The translations under genes and the position numbers were made by a program. The notes under the pieces were generated by a model. It did not search any database, was not told the DNA's origin, and saw nothing but the letters and a program-made list of their open reading frames with translations. From Phascolomyces articulosus (taxonomy: Eukaryota > Mucoromycota > Mucoromycetes > Mucorales > Lichtheimiaceae): a stretch of DNA of 64,000 nt. Below, piece after piece: positions 38,581-50,600 of this stretch; within the stretch, counting starts at the first letter, position 1; each line of letters begins with the position of its first letter. Location: NCBI GenBank assembly GCA_025677815.1, contig JAIXMP010000001.1, forward strand, positions 992,001-1,056,000, read 5' to 3'.

Positions 38581-40109
38581 GGATATTGGTTAAAACGAGG
38601 TATTTTTTGAAATATCAAGAAGATAAAAATAATAACAAAGAAAGGGTACGGATACAGTGTTTTATATTGATGTTGGAAAAGATTGTTAAAAAGTAATTCG
38701 AACAGGAGTAAAAATAGGTATTATTTATATACGAGAGAGCTTGTTCAATCCAAGATGCATCATATAAGCGATGATGACAAGAATGACCATACTATTGGTT
38801 TGTTTATTTAAACTTCTGATAACAGAATATTATCAACCATATCATCATAATTTACGTTATTCCGTCTCTATTTTGTTGTTGTTGGAGTAAATAAAAGTAA
38901 TATTCCATTTACACACACAATTCACATAATTGCATAACATAACCAGATAACCACTTTAATCCTCTAGAACTGGTAACTGTTTCCATGGCTATTTCATACG
39001 GCTAACATCCGTGTTTGTTTCAATAACGGGGAACGATAGAAAATGATATGGTTGTCGTATCCGACCATATGAACATAAAACAAAACGCCTCATTTCATAA
39101 ATTATAATTATTTATTTACCTTTAATAACCCCGTACGGGTATTTCTTGTATAGTATTTCCTTGTGCTGGTTACACCCAAATAATAGTTTATACGTGAATT
39201 GACAACACTTCATTGTTTCAGGCTTTTATTGTTATTTAATAGTATTACTCTCAACCCCCTCATTACTACTATAGTATATATTCTAATAATATCATCATAT
39301 GTCGTTATAATTATTATCATTGAAATATTTATGGATGTGCTGGCTTTCAGCCAACACAGCACTATAAACGGTCTGAATGACCATAACCACGGATTAACGA
39401 TTGATAATAGGACATGATTTTACAATTCAATAGATTGGATGTTTTGATAATTTATAAACTACAAAAACGTATTTTCTTTTTCATGCTCTTGATTCAAACA
39501 CCATTATTTCCCATTTTTGTCTATAATAATAGATGTTGCTTACACACAAGAATATTACAATGGACCCAATTTTTAGTTTCCCAATGCAATAATATTATAC
39601 ATAGTGAACGTTGTCACCCAATTTTACTGCTTATTCATTCTCATTTCATGCAAGTCTCCTTTTCCAAACGAAAATTTTGGGAATCCCTTCTTTGTAAAAA
39701 CTGAAAGACCACAATTTATTACAGGGATAAATAACAACATTTTATTGCTTCAAGTTGTTTATAGAATTAATTGTACCACTGTTATACTCTTTTTGAGTCA
39801 TTGAAATATTCAATCAATCAAACTATAATAAAGATACAATAAGAATGTAGTAACAGCTGTTTTCATGCATTATTTTTATTAGATAAGTACCATACATTTC
39901 TGAATGGATATAATGATAACAGTATTTGATATATATTACTTTATAATCAACACCATGAATTTACATAACGATTATTACTTACGATGGATGGAGATCTATA
40001 TGCTATATGAAGGGGAGCGGAGCTCTGCTTCTTGTAAAAAAAGTGATACTTCGTATTTTTAACCTTTTCCATACATCTTCATTTTACACGGTAAACATTC
40101 CTTTTGAAA
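38581..40109. other. Intergenic region with no recognised gene
   Basis: A/T-rich. Several overlapping short plus-strand frames at 39199-39804 have hydrophobic/Asn-rich composition and no family similarity that I can see. Confidence 0.45.
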
Positions 40110-41090
40110 TGGTACGACCATCGAGAAGATCCAGAATTGGTAAAGTCAACTATACAAAAAATTAAAAATCCAACAACAACGAGTCGAAAATGAACAGCAG
40201 GTACATGAAGTTGTAACTCAACAAGTTGCTAACAACAATAACGATTTTATCTTAATCGATCATGACAATCACAACAATGATGACGAGGAAGAAATCGATG
40301 GAACGAATATGAATGATAATATTAATGGAGAGGAATTAAATACGATACAACAGAGCTTGACAACAGTAAAGACCAAAACCTCTTCTTTTATTACGTGGAC
40401 ACAAGGTGCAGACAAAACAGGGCGACTCAAAAAATATGAAGGAAAAAGTTCCACGGACTCAAAAAAGCAAAGAAAAACAAGCAGCAAAATCAAAAAATTG
40501 TCAACGGATTGATGCGATGTTTTTGAAACAAAAAGTCCAACCAAAAGTAGCACAAAAAGGAATAGGAAGTTAAAAAGATCGAAGTCATGAAAAATGCTGC
40601 CTCTGTATTGGAAAAATACGCTGATCCAGACATTGAAACACCCGATGCTAGTTCGCTGCAAAGGGCACGTCTTGGAACACTTCATCATTATTTTTGAAAC
40701 TGTTGAACGAAGGTGGTAAAATGCAAGTATCTGAACAACTGAGCAAGAGCATTGGAAACGAGGAGAACGGTTTGCACAACGCATCCACGCATGGACAGCC
40801 GAGTATCTCGAAACAAATGGTTTGTCTGAATTAAAAAGGGGACACATGTAAAGACTGCTTCAATATTACGTGATGAACATATAAAAGAGAAATGTATTGA
40901 ACATGTTCGTTCCATTCAACCAGAGGAAAGAACTGTGCTTGGCCTAAAGACTTTATTGAAAATGATCTTGTGATGAACGATAATGAACCTGAGCAGAGTG
41001 TTGGATCTAAAAGTTTGGGGCTTTACCATTCGTAACACAATAGAAGAGTCACCAAGTGCTTTAAACAATCATCATAATGAATAGTAAGCA
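40110..41090 (+). pseudogene. Decayed DDE-endonuclease-type element, N-terminal portion
   Basis: The frame opens MVRPSRRSRIGKVNYTK and soon breaks (frame change near 40156). It then runs as a Gln/Asn/Asp-rich segment (EQQVHEVVTQQVANNNNDF), followed by SFITWTQGADKTGRL and a Lys-rich stretch ending at a stop at 40510-40512. Further fragments in shifting frames include WTAEYLETNGL and ASILRDEHIKEKCIEHVRSI with the following IQPEERTVLGL. This order (charged N-terminus, then a helical region before a DDE core) matches what I know of fungal DDE-superfamily endonuclease proteins. No DDE catalytic core follows before locus B. At least three lesions make it non-functional. Family call is by resemblance. 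Confidence 0.5.
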
Positions 41091-41250
41091 GGCTTCTTGG
41101 ATGTCCAAAATCAAATAAATAAATAAAATAACAAAAGATTATCAATTTATTTGTAATAATGTAATTTAGTAAGAAATTATCAAATATTAATTTTAATAAG
41201 CTTTTCCTTGATTATAAAGCACATTATAACAACAGTGTATTGAGAAGCTT

Positions 41251-41351
41251 ATGATGATGCATTGTTCGATTATACTTTCTGCTTGGTTCTCAAATTGATA
41301 TATATATTCATCAATCCTTTCATCCTATATGATAATTCATCGGTGTAACAT
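41251..41351. repeat. Diverged direct repeat, left copy (flanks locus B)
   Basis: About 100 bp that aligns end to end, at roughly 70% by eye, with 44109-44212 in the same orientation. Shared words include CTGCTTGGT, CAAATTG, ATGATAAT and GGTGTAACAT. The two copies bracket locus B. Confidence 0.7.
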
Positions 41352-41368
41352 ACTAAGTGGGGAAAGTT

Positions 41369-43095
41369 AATCCGGAGATTGACGCTGTTTTTTGGATGAA
41401 GAAGCAGAAGAGATTGATGTTTTAGTTGCTGCTGATACTTTGGATATGATGATGATGATGATGATGAAAGGATTGATAAATCAATTGTGAAATGTCATCA
41501 AGTCCAAGGGTTGGTGCTGGTGGTTTGCTACTTTGAATTTCATGGACAACGCGAAGCAATGTACACTTGATGACCGAAAAGAACTTTAAGAGTGGTAACA
41601 CTCTTGTTGTAAATGAAATAATGTCAGATGTGACACTGTAGCGAGGGGCACGAACAACTCGGCAAACATTACCACCAGGGCAATCCATCACCATCAAGGA
41701 GATGGAGAAACCTATGCATAAATTATTAATACTATTCTCTTTTTAAATAACCAAATCTTTTCCACAATTTCACAATTAGAAAAATATATACCCACCATAA
41801 TGAAGCCAAATGTCATCAGCTTCTCTTTTTTGTCCATGTACTTCGTACACAAACGGACCAACAGGTCGCGGAGGGTTTTTGGACACATAAGTTGATCCTC
41901 CACCAACTCCTCAGCCCCACCAACATCTTCATCCTGTCGCCCTACTTCTGCACCACCAAGCTCCATCCCGTCGTACAAGAATCGCAAATTGATTCTTATT
42001 CCATAGTTTTTCCGTTTTCCGAGTGTTTGATTTGCGTTGATTTCGCGACTAAGATCAACAATAAAAAATAATTCAATTATACCGCAAAGAAATGCGATTG
42101 CAATCATACGAGGAAAAAGGTCCTTACCCAAACACTGTAATACCCGTATCGTCAAATGAGTATTGGATTGACGACCAAACAGGGCGAAGGATATCGGTTT
42201 CAAACGGCCCTGCCTTGGTGTGAAAGCTGGAAAGATAGTTAAACATCATGTTGATGAAGGTTTGTTGAAACCATGTAATTTTCGTTGGGAGTAAATGGCT
42301 GATGTCGGGTCACGTGTTTCATGATGACATTATATGGGGTCTGAAATAAAGATTGTCCATATAGAAGAGCTTGTGCATTAGTCAAAGAAGAAAAAAATCA
42401 TATCCTTCACATGCTAATTATAGAAGTGCCATTAAAAAGAATGGATGTTTACTTTGTTATTAAATGAATTAATAATATAATTAATTAGCATCGTCACTAA
42501 TAATATCAACCCTTGCCACTGTTCAAGGGTGAGTAGATCTTGATATATTCAAGATCGGAGGATTCAAAAACCCCTTCCCAACATGTGTCACTGGTATTAA
42601 GGATAAAGTTATGGCCAGCACTAAGATATTAGGTTAGACATTTTCATCACTGCGTTATTAATGGTTTGGCCACAATATTCATATAAATCTACTTACTGTT
42701 CATGTTCAAGTTGGCTACAATACTCCAACATTCGATCTTCGACGTAAACACCGGATGGCAGCTTCAACGAAAGATATTTTTCTTAGATGATGATGATGAT
42801 TATGATGATAATTATAATGATAATGATGATGGGATAGGAGCCGTATCTATCATGGCAATCTTGGGTACTTTATTTTTGCAATACACTATAATTCATACCA
42901 ATTAAGTTTATCATGAACCTTGGAAAAAAAAACATCACAGTGTAAGAGAAGCCAACAATAAAGCACAAAAGAGAAGAACAAACGTTTAAACTTACAAATT
43001 GCTTACTCAAACTGGTTGCAATCTTTTTATAGACATGTCCAATGTTGTCGAATGTCTTTTATTTGATTCTGAATTTCAACAGACACATTCTTAAG
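41369..43095 (-). pseudogene. Locus B: decayed paralogue of locus A
   Basis: High nucleotide similarity to locus A over exons 7 to 3 and part of exon 2, introns included, starting at the CGGAGATTGACGCTGTTTT block. Exon 7 (about 41716-41372) is frameshifted in the poly-Ser region, so its tail reads as poly-His and stops early. Exon 6 has lost the QESVATSENN part. It also differs where locus A has GTRIDLRF (here GIRINLRF) and GTKELVEGQLK (here GAEELVEDQLM). Exons 5-3 carry indels, for example an expanded Asp/Asn run near 42786-42830. Exon 1 and most of exon 2 are absent beyond about 43095. No intact reading frame can be assembled. Confidence 0.85.
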
Positions 43096-43149
43096 GATTA
43101 CCTGAAAATTATATTTTGTTAACATCTAATTAACAAAAAAGAGGTTATC

Positions 43150-44220
43150 ATAAGTTTGAAAGCATGTTGTAAAATAATAATAATAAACTCTATATTACGT
43201 ACATTTTCTTACAGGGAGTTTCATAAGTTCTTTGTCAAAGTGTTGAAAAGACTTTTTTTTATGAGGAAGGACTTGTTGAAAATTAGGAGTTGGCTCTGCT
43301 TAAAGTTTCAAAGGGGAGATGAGGTGGTTTATCCTGATGAATAGATAAAGTCCTTTCGGCCAATCAATTTTAACTTTGATATCCGCTATTGTGTGGGTTC
43401 AATAATGGTGTAGGCTAATGAGGTACTGCGATAGTTGCAGAAAAAGCCTTACTACTGGTGGACCCAAGAGGATTGGTGACTTCATCTTGACATTTGCAAT
43501 TTGATTAATGCATTTGCAATATGAATTTGGAATGTGTCACGGGATTTTGCAGCACCTGAGAGGATGTTTGCGCATTTACTAACTCATATTATCAAACCGA
43601 GGCAACCCTTTTTCCTTTTAACACCTTTAGTCAGTAAACTATTTCTCCTTATAATATATCATTCCTTAGAAGTATCTCATTTCCCAATCTTACCGCGGCA
43701 ATTTGAATGCAACAACTCGCTACTGCTAATATGAGAATTTCTTGTTTCTTTGCCATAATAGAATCCAATCTGTTCATGCATAAAAATTGCGGAATATTCA
43801 TCCCACGAGATGTATTTCGTGATTGATTTTTCCAATGTCGAAGAAAACAAGAAATATCACGTAGAGCTCCACGAGCATAATAAGTAAATCTATTAACAAA
43901 CCACACACCATCCACACCTTCCTCTCTACAACTGACCTTCCTATCTTTATTCAAAATTTCTATAATATATTACTTACAAGAGTCGTAAAAATGTTCAAAC
44001 GTGCTTGTCTCTCCTTTGCAAGAGATTTGATTGCTGTTTTAAATAGTTTTTCACAGTGAACGGTCACACCAATGTTGGAGGCAGCAATCCTACTACATGA
44101 AAAGTTCGCGATAATGTATTGCTTGATTACATATACTCTCTGCTTGGTCGCCAAATTGTGACACATATTTACTGGCCCTTTTGCCTGGTATGATAATCCA
44201 GTGGTGTAACATTATTAATA
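43150..44220 (-). pseudogene. Decayed minus-strand coding tract of unknown family beside locus B
   Basis: Read right to left, 44166-43960 gives a 68-residue frame (AIKSLAKERQARLNIFTTLV and preceding CSRIAASNIGVTVHCEKLFK) and 43954-43649 a 101-residue frame (GVDGVWFVNRFTYYARGALR, DISCFLRHWKNQSRNTSRGM). Further frames interrupted by stops continue to about 43180 (SPILLGPPVVRLFLQLSQYL and KVKIDWPKGLYLF). The composition is protein-like across more than 1 kb, but there are several stops and frame changes. The 5' end of this tract contains the right-hand copy of the direct repeat, so part of the same family is also present at 41.25 kb. Probably a mobile-element or multicopy-gene relic. Confidence 0.45.
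44109..44212. repeat. Diverged direct repeat, right copy (flanks locus B)
   Basis: Partner of 41251-41351. Here the sequence is part of a longer minus-strand coding-like frame, so the repeat probably derives from a multicopy gene rather than from an LTR. Confidence 0.7.
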
Positions 44221-45713
44221 TGTCTTGAACTAATACCTGGATTGATTTTAACGAGAAAAGCTTATAATAACTTTTGAAGCCAATGTTTTTATAAAAAAAA
44301 ATGTTGTCACATCATTTGTACCAGTGATGAAAAATTCGGCTCATATTTTGAAGCAGCATCTGGTCCGTATATAGGTTGATGCTCTGAAATACAATTGTTA
44401 ATGTCAGAATACAAATATATAGTACTATATATTGATACCAAATCGACAGGTTATAAGATAATTTCCATTATGAATTATCGAATAGGCGGGAATCGTACTT
44501 CAGAAATCAATGCATTTATGAGGTTGAGTTTTTATGTCTATTTTTTAAAATCTATGATCTTTTATAGGAATATCACCTTGCGTCATTTAGATACTATAAT
44601 ATTATAAGACAAAATAGAGAAATGATTAATTTTCTTCGTTCATCATTATGCGTTGTATATGTTATAATAGTATACTTATAACGGAAGGATACTTTGTATC
44701 TTTCAAAAATTGCGTTTCTCTATGTACAACGCAAGTATTTCATGCTTTTGATGTTACCTTAATATATATAAAGACGGAACAAGTGCATTTATCGGAACCA
44801 ATATTCACGATGCTTAGTTAAGATAGTAATAGCACTGGAATGTTTATTCCAGACTTCAAAAGGTTTGCAGTATATATACACTGCTGCAGGCTTCTAAGGG
44901 TTATAAGATAACAATTCACTTCTTCATGACCTCAAATCTTTCTTTTTACTTGTACGTATTCACTTAATTTTTTGTATATTATTTGCAATGCGTCCGCTAT
45001 ATATACACACTTTCCCGTCACTTTTTCCATATTTTGATATTAATATAAAAATTTCAAATTCTGTTGTATATTTGAATGTATAAAATTAAGATATGCAAGG
45101 AAATACAGTAGTAAGATTGTGATTATTTTTATAGAAAATAATAATAATAATAAGAGAAGGTGATATTTATACGTCATCCACAATTCCCTTCCTCCTCTAT
45201 AAATAACCTATTATAATGCCAAGTTATCATATATTTTTTATACAGAATAAGAATCTTGATTAGTATATAATTAGTCACACGGCTTTTTTTCATTATAAAT
45301 TATGTGATCTACCTTTTTTTTTTCTCTATGGCTATGTAGATCGTATTACCAAAACAAATATGGTCTAAGATCTTTTTTTCTGTGTATAGTAATAAACACT
45401 TTATTGGTGCAGATGGTATAGACGCTCTATAATAGTCACCATCATCATCATCATTTACCTTAACTTACTACTACTATATTAATAATATAGAGGAAGGTGC
45501 AGTTGCTTGTACCACTTTATTTACTTTTGAGATAGACTAAGTGCATATATACCATATTTTGGTATTATAATGAATAATCCAAAGTGGATGGTGTTTCAAA
45601 AAAAAAAAAAAAAAAGAGACCATACTTTTGGGTCCAACAAATCTATAAAAATATGTCCCTTTACATACGAGAAAAAAAAAGACTTCAGAATTGATATATT
45701 ATTTTGATCAACG
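44221..45713. other. Intergenic region with no recognised gene
   Basis: A/T-rich, short frames only, and a long A run at about 45598-45615. Nothing identified. Confidence 0.5.
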
Positions 45714-45967
45714 TTACAAACATTCATAAGTTACATAATACATATTCTGAGAATCCCGGCATTTTTTTTTATGAATGATAGGATGAACACAAGCAAAAAT
45801 GTTCGAACTGTAACAAGAACAGAATTCTATTTTGTGTAAACATAAAATGGTACGACTAAGAGGACAAGGACAACAAGCCTGGTCCCTTTTAATGTATTCT
45901 TGGATAGTTCTACCTGAAAAGGTAAAACCACTCATTTTATGCTTACGACGTCTTTTCAAGCTGAGTC
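45714..45967 (-). CDS. Possible terminal exon of a small Cys-rich protein (unrecognised)
   Basis: On the minus strand, a polypyrimidine tract ending TCTCTTTCTCTTAAG (plus-strand about 45968-45990) precedes an open frame of about 83 residues. It begins with a basic stretch (LKRRRKHKMSGFTFSGRTIQ) and contains paired cysteines (CCPCPLSR, CLHKIEFCSCYSSN). It ends at a stop at 45714-45716. An upstream exon is not established; weak candidates lie at 46020-46170 and 46480-46670. It may be a real small gene or a relic. No family recognised. Confidence 0.28.
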
Positions 45968-45990
45968 TTAAGAGAAAGAGAGACAATTAA

Positions 45991-47339
45991 CAAAACTTTA
46001 TTGTATAATCTTGTTATCGGGAACAACCGATTTATATTATTATGAACAAAAAGAAGATCCTAGAAAAAGAGGTATTCAAGTTTAAAAATAAACATATTCT
46101 TTTTCTATGTATGTGTGTATAAATAATCAGGATCTTCTTCTTCAAAGGTATTACTATTATTAAATAGAGATAAGAATAGTATATTATATATTAATAATTA
46201 AGGTGAGATTAGAATATACCCTTTTTATTTTTCATATTATTGTTTATTATAATAAGATAGATCCCTTGAATAAAAAGTAAAACACACATATGAATTATAT
46301 ATATAACCACGTTTCATTACACTTAACATAATTCAAGAAAAGGAAATTGAACAAGGTGAATTTCCTTTTAAAGCCATGCCATTGTGGATTTAACAAGGAA
46401 AAAAAAAGTCGTACAATTTTCTTTCGTTCTCTTGTCAGTGCACTATTTTATAAAAGTAAGAATTGTTTCACAAGAACACGATTTATGGATTGTCTGAGTG
46501 AATAACTTTATCGTTTAGGCCCAAGATGAAATTGAAGCTGATGATGATCTTTAATTTCTTCTTGAAGGGTAATATTCCATGTGGCTGCTTATTCTGTTGA
46601 ATTAAACAATTGGAAGATGAGCCCATGAAGAAACTAGTCCCTTTCTTTTCTCTTTCTCTTTTCTTTTTCATATTATTTCAACAATACAATAGACTTTTCA
46701 GTCTAGTAACTCTTTCCATTCCTTAAATCTTATTTTACATATACATTCCTTTTTTTTATTTTGACGTCTTGATTACAAGGTATTATATATCTCCAATGAT
46801 TTAATTAATATATAAGAAATAGAATCTGGCATATAGCAGTAAAAGAAGTTATCTAAGTCAACTCATTCATTCAATCAAATACATATGATATATATAACCC
46901 CCTCAAGTCTGTTCACCCCCTTCTTTTTTCTTCCTTTCCCCCTTAAACAGTAGGCAGTAAGTTTGACGCGCGCGCGATATCAAGCAGCAATTATAACAAA
47001 CCTGAAAAAACTCAAACGACTTTGTATACCTTAATATATCTATCACCAAGCAGCAGCAACATCATCATCATCACATCCTCCTCCGCCCTTCTTTTTTTTT
47101 CACTACTGAAAACCCCCAAAGAAAATACCCCCCTTAAAGATCCAAAAAAGCCTTGGGCAAGCAAACAAGCATCATTATCATCATCAACACAAGCAGCAGC
47201 AGCAGCAACATACATTAAAGATAGACTTACTCCTCATTCATCCACACCCCCCTTGCTTTAAGGTTCGATATATATATTTATATATACCACGATCCATTAT
47301 ATTATATATATAATAATAATTACTATTATACCAAGCAAA
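45991..47339. other. Intergenic region upstream of kinesin
   Basis: A/T-rich. Contains a short CG-alternating tract (GCGCGCGCG at about 46967-46975) and (AGC)n/(CAT)n repeats at 47045-47210. A minus-strand 62-residue frame at 46671-46483 is unrecognised. Confidence 0.45.
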
Positions 47340-47683
47340 AACAACAAAACTCTTCTTTTTTTCCACCTTTCTCGTTTCCTTTTTCTTTTTTTTGCCTTTT
47401 GCCACTTCATCTCAAAAACCGTTTTCTCTTGTTCTTTTATTTCTTAAAGATCAACATTATTTATTTATTATTTTCATTCTTAATTATTATCATCATTAAT
47501 ATCTTTCTCTTTCTCTCTCTCTCTCCCTTTTGTTTCATGTCTTTGTAATTTTTTTTTTCTTTTCATTTCTCATTCACTTATTCAAACCAACACAACCCAT
47601 ACTTTTTTGCATCTTTTTTTTTCACACATTCTCTTTTTATTATTATTATCAACAAAACATATACATGATCTATATTTTAAAAC
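47340..47683 (+). promoter_or_regulatory. CT-rich leader upstream of the kinesin gene
   Basis: Extended pyrimidine-rich block with a CT-dinucleotide run (about 47500-47525), then A/T-rich DNA and an AAACATGG start context at 47681. Probably 5' UTR and core promoter, inferred from position and from similar blocks elsewhere in the window. Confidence 0.45.
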
Positions 47684-50600
47684 ATGGGATTCGGTAATCA
47701 TACAGCAACCGCATCCACTAGTGCAACAACGAATACATCAACTAATTCTAAAGAAACAACTCCAGTACAAGTTGGTATGTGACCATTATCATTTTATTTT
47801 ACCAGGATAAACAGTAAAAGCACAAAAAAAAAGGAGAAGTTTATTTGCTAACAAATAACAACTTTTACAACAACTTTAACCTTCAATTTTTATTTTTTAT
47901 TTTTTGTAGCACTACGAGTACGACCTTTAACTTCTTCCGATCGAACACAACCACGATTTTCACAATCAACTGAATCCGATGTCATTAAAACATTTGAATC
48001 AAGCATCACAGTTGTACCACAACAAAAGTTATATTCCTTTGATCACGTGTTTGATACAGAGAGTACTCAGGAACAAGTATTTTCTGCAGTCGCTTCAAAA
48101 ATGGTGGATCGCTTCATTGATGGTATATAGAAGATCTTATTTATATGAAAATAAAATGAAGGAGAACAGACTGATGATCACTGGCCATCATTTTAATCTT
48201 TTGATATATTACTCATCTATGTTTTTATTTATATTTACTTTTGGTAGGTTACAATGTCACTATTCTTGCATATGTAAGTTGTTGCTAATATCAACAAAAA
48301 CTATAATTACAAATTTGGTTAAGGACCTTTTTTTTTCTTTTTTCTAACCCCTAACAACAAAATTATCTCCGGCTTAGGGTCAAACATCATCGGGAAAGAC
48401 TTATACAATGGGAACTGAAATTGATGATAATCGACAACCTGAACATGAAGGTACATTTATATAATATCTTATCAACTTAATTCTTTCAATACATCATTGC
48501 CAAACATCCATACTCATTTAATATTATATAGGTATTATTCCACGAGCAATGGCACAATTATTTCAGCAATTATTTCAACAACAAAATCCGCATCAGCATT
48601 ATCATTCAACAACTACAGCAACCACAACAAAAAATAATCGAAGGCCTGTCAGTACGATCGGGTCAGCGAGCGGATTACGTACACCTAATGGTGGCGGAAG
48701 CAGCAGCAACAGCAGGCGAATTATCCCTTGTGCATCAAATGCCAAGCTGCGACCGACGTCCATGATAACACCCCCAACCACATCCAATAGTAGTGGCAGT
48801 AATGGAAGTAATGGAAGTAGTTGTCGTCGTGGATCGACGCCAGCATTAACAATTACACCCGAGCATGCATCTAGTAAATTATCACGACATACTGTTAAAG
48901 TATCTTTTGTTGAAATTTACAATGAAGAATTAGTGGATTTGTTAAATCCGGCACCACCAACAGAAAGACCACCTGTGACTATACGGGAAGATACAAAGGG
49001 TCAAATCTATTGGACAGGTGTTAAGGAGGTTTCTGTGGAAAGTACAGAGGATGTACTAAGGTAAAGATTTTTTTTTCCTTGTGAAAGAAGGGGGACAGAA
49101 AGAGTGAAAAAAAATGCACAGTAAAAAAAAAAAACTATGCATATTTTTTTAGAAAAAAAAAATATAAAATAACAAAATGCATATAAAATGACATGTTTAC
49201 ATATACAATAATAATAACAATAACAAATCACTATCATTAGGTATCTTCAAATGGGTACTTTAAATCGTGCCACTGGTTCAACAGACATGAATGCAAAATC
49301 CTCACGTTCACATGCTATATTCTCTGTTACCTTAAAACAAGAAAAATGGGTCAGTAATAATAATAATAATAGCACACCACCAGCAACACCCAAAGCATCC
49401 TTATCAACGCATGTTCGAAATAATCGTGAAAACAACCCAACTCCGACATCATCCCGTTCATCTATGATTGGATCACCCATGATGAACCGCCGGTCAAGTA
49501 CATTGAACGTTAGAGCTATGGTCGGTCAAATGGAAAGACGGCAACAACATACACCTGAAGATGATCCAATCGATGAAGATGGTAAATGGGTTGTCAGTCA
49601 TTCAAAGTTCCATTTTGTCGATTTGGCCGGTTCCGAACGATTAAAACGTACAGCTGCTGAAGGAGATCGTCGTAAAGAAGGCATCAATATTAATGCAGGC
49701 TTATTAGCGCTGGGCAACGTCATTTCTGCATTATCTGAACCATCCAAACGATCAGCTCATATTCCTTATCGTGATTCCAAATTAACTCGATTATTACAAG
49801 ATTCTTTAGGTGGTAATGCCACCACATTAATGATTGCTTGTGTCAGTCCTGCAGAAGTTAACTTGGTAGAAACTATCAATACGATTAAATATGCTCATCG
49901 TGCAAGAAATATCAAAAACAAGGTCGAACGAAATGAAGCAGAAGAATGGATGACCAATGATAATCCTGACTTTTTGCGTGGCATGATTAATAAACTCAAG
50001 TCAGAAATACGGTCACTCAAATCGGCTTCCACTTCATCCTCGTTACAACCACCTTCTCCAAAGCAACAGCAGCAGCAAAACGCACAACAACAATCACATT
50101 CACATAATGGTAATTTAAGTCAATATGTTTCTTCTCCTCCACAACCACAACCTTCATGCTCAGTTTCCGATACAGATGCTCCGCACCCGATCTCGACGTG
50201 TGGATCGTCTTCTGCCACAACCACCATTACGGTGCCTGATGCCAACGATCTAGATAATCAAGCCCTTGTTGCTGATTTACGGCGACAAATAGAAGAACTT
50301 CAAAATGAAGTAACAGTAACGCGTGAACGAAACCAATTAGTCGAAACTGAATTACGACAAATGCGTCACAAGGGCAACAAGAAGAAAAATAACAACAATT
50401 CTTGTGCTCCTGCGGGTGTTGTGTCTGATATGGATTTCCAACATTTAGTAGAACCCGTGATTGAAGAATATGAAAAATCCATTTCTAACTTGGAATCTCA
50501 ACTGGCCATGGTCCGTGCTGCTTTATCTCATTCTGACCAAGTCCTTGCTGACCAAGAATCAAAAATCACAAATTATGAATCGATGCGTCAACAAGAACAA

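Noticed and set aside
40269..40847. 192-residue minus-strand frame opposite the DDE relic
   Set aside because: Its composition follows from the complement of the Lys/Asn/Gln-rich plus-strand remnant; the plus-strand reading has element-like motifs.
41251..44212. LTR retrotransposon flanked by LTRs
   Set aside because: The repeats are only about 100 bp and diverged, one is part of a coding-like tract, and no gag/pol, primer-binding site or polypurine tract was seen between them.
45840..45935. Plus-strand frame MVRLRGQGQQAWSLLMYSW opposite the Cys-rich exon
   Set aside because: Short. The minus-strand reading has a better polypyrimidine tract and a longer frame, although neither is proven.
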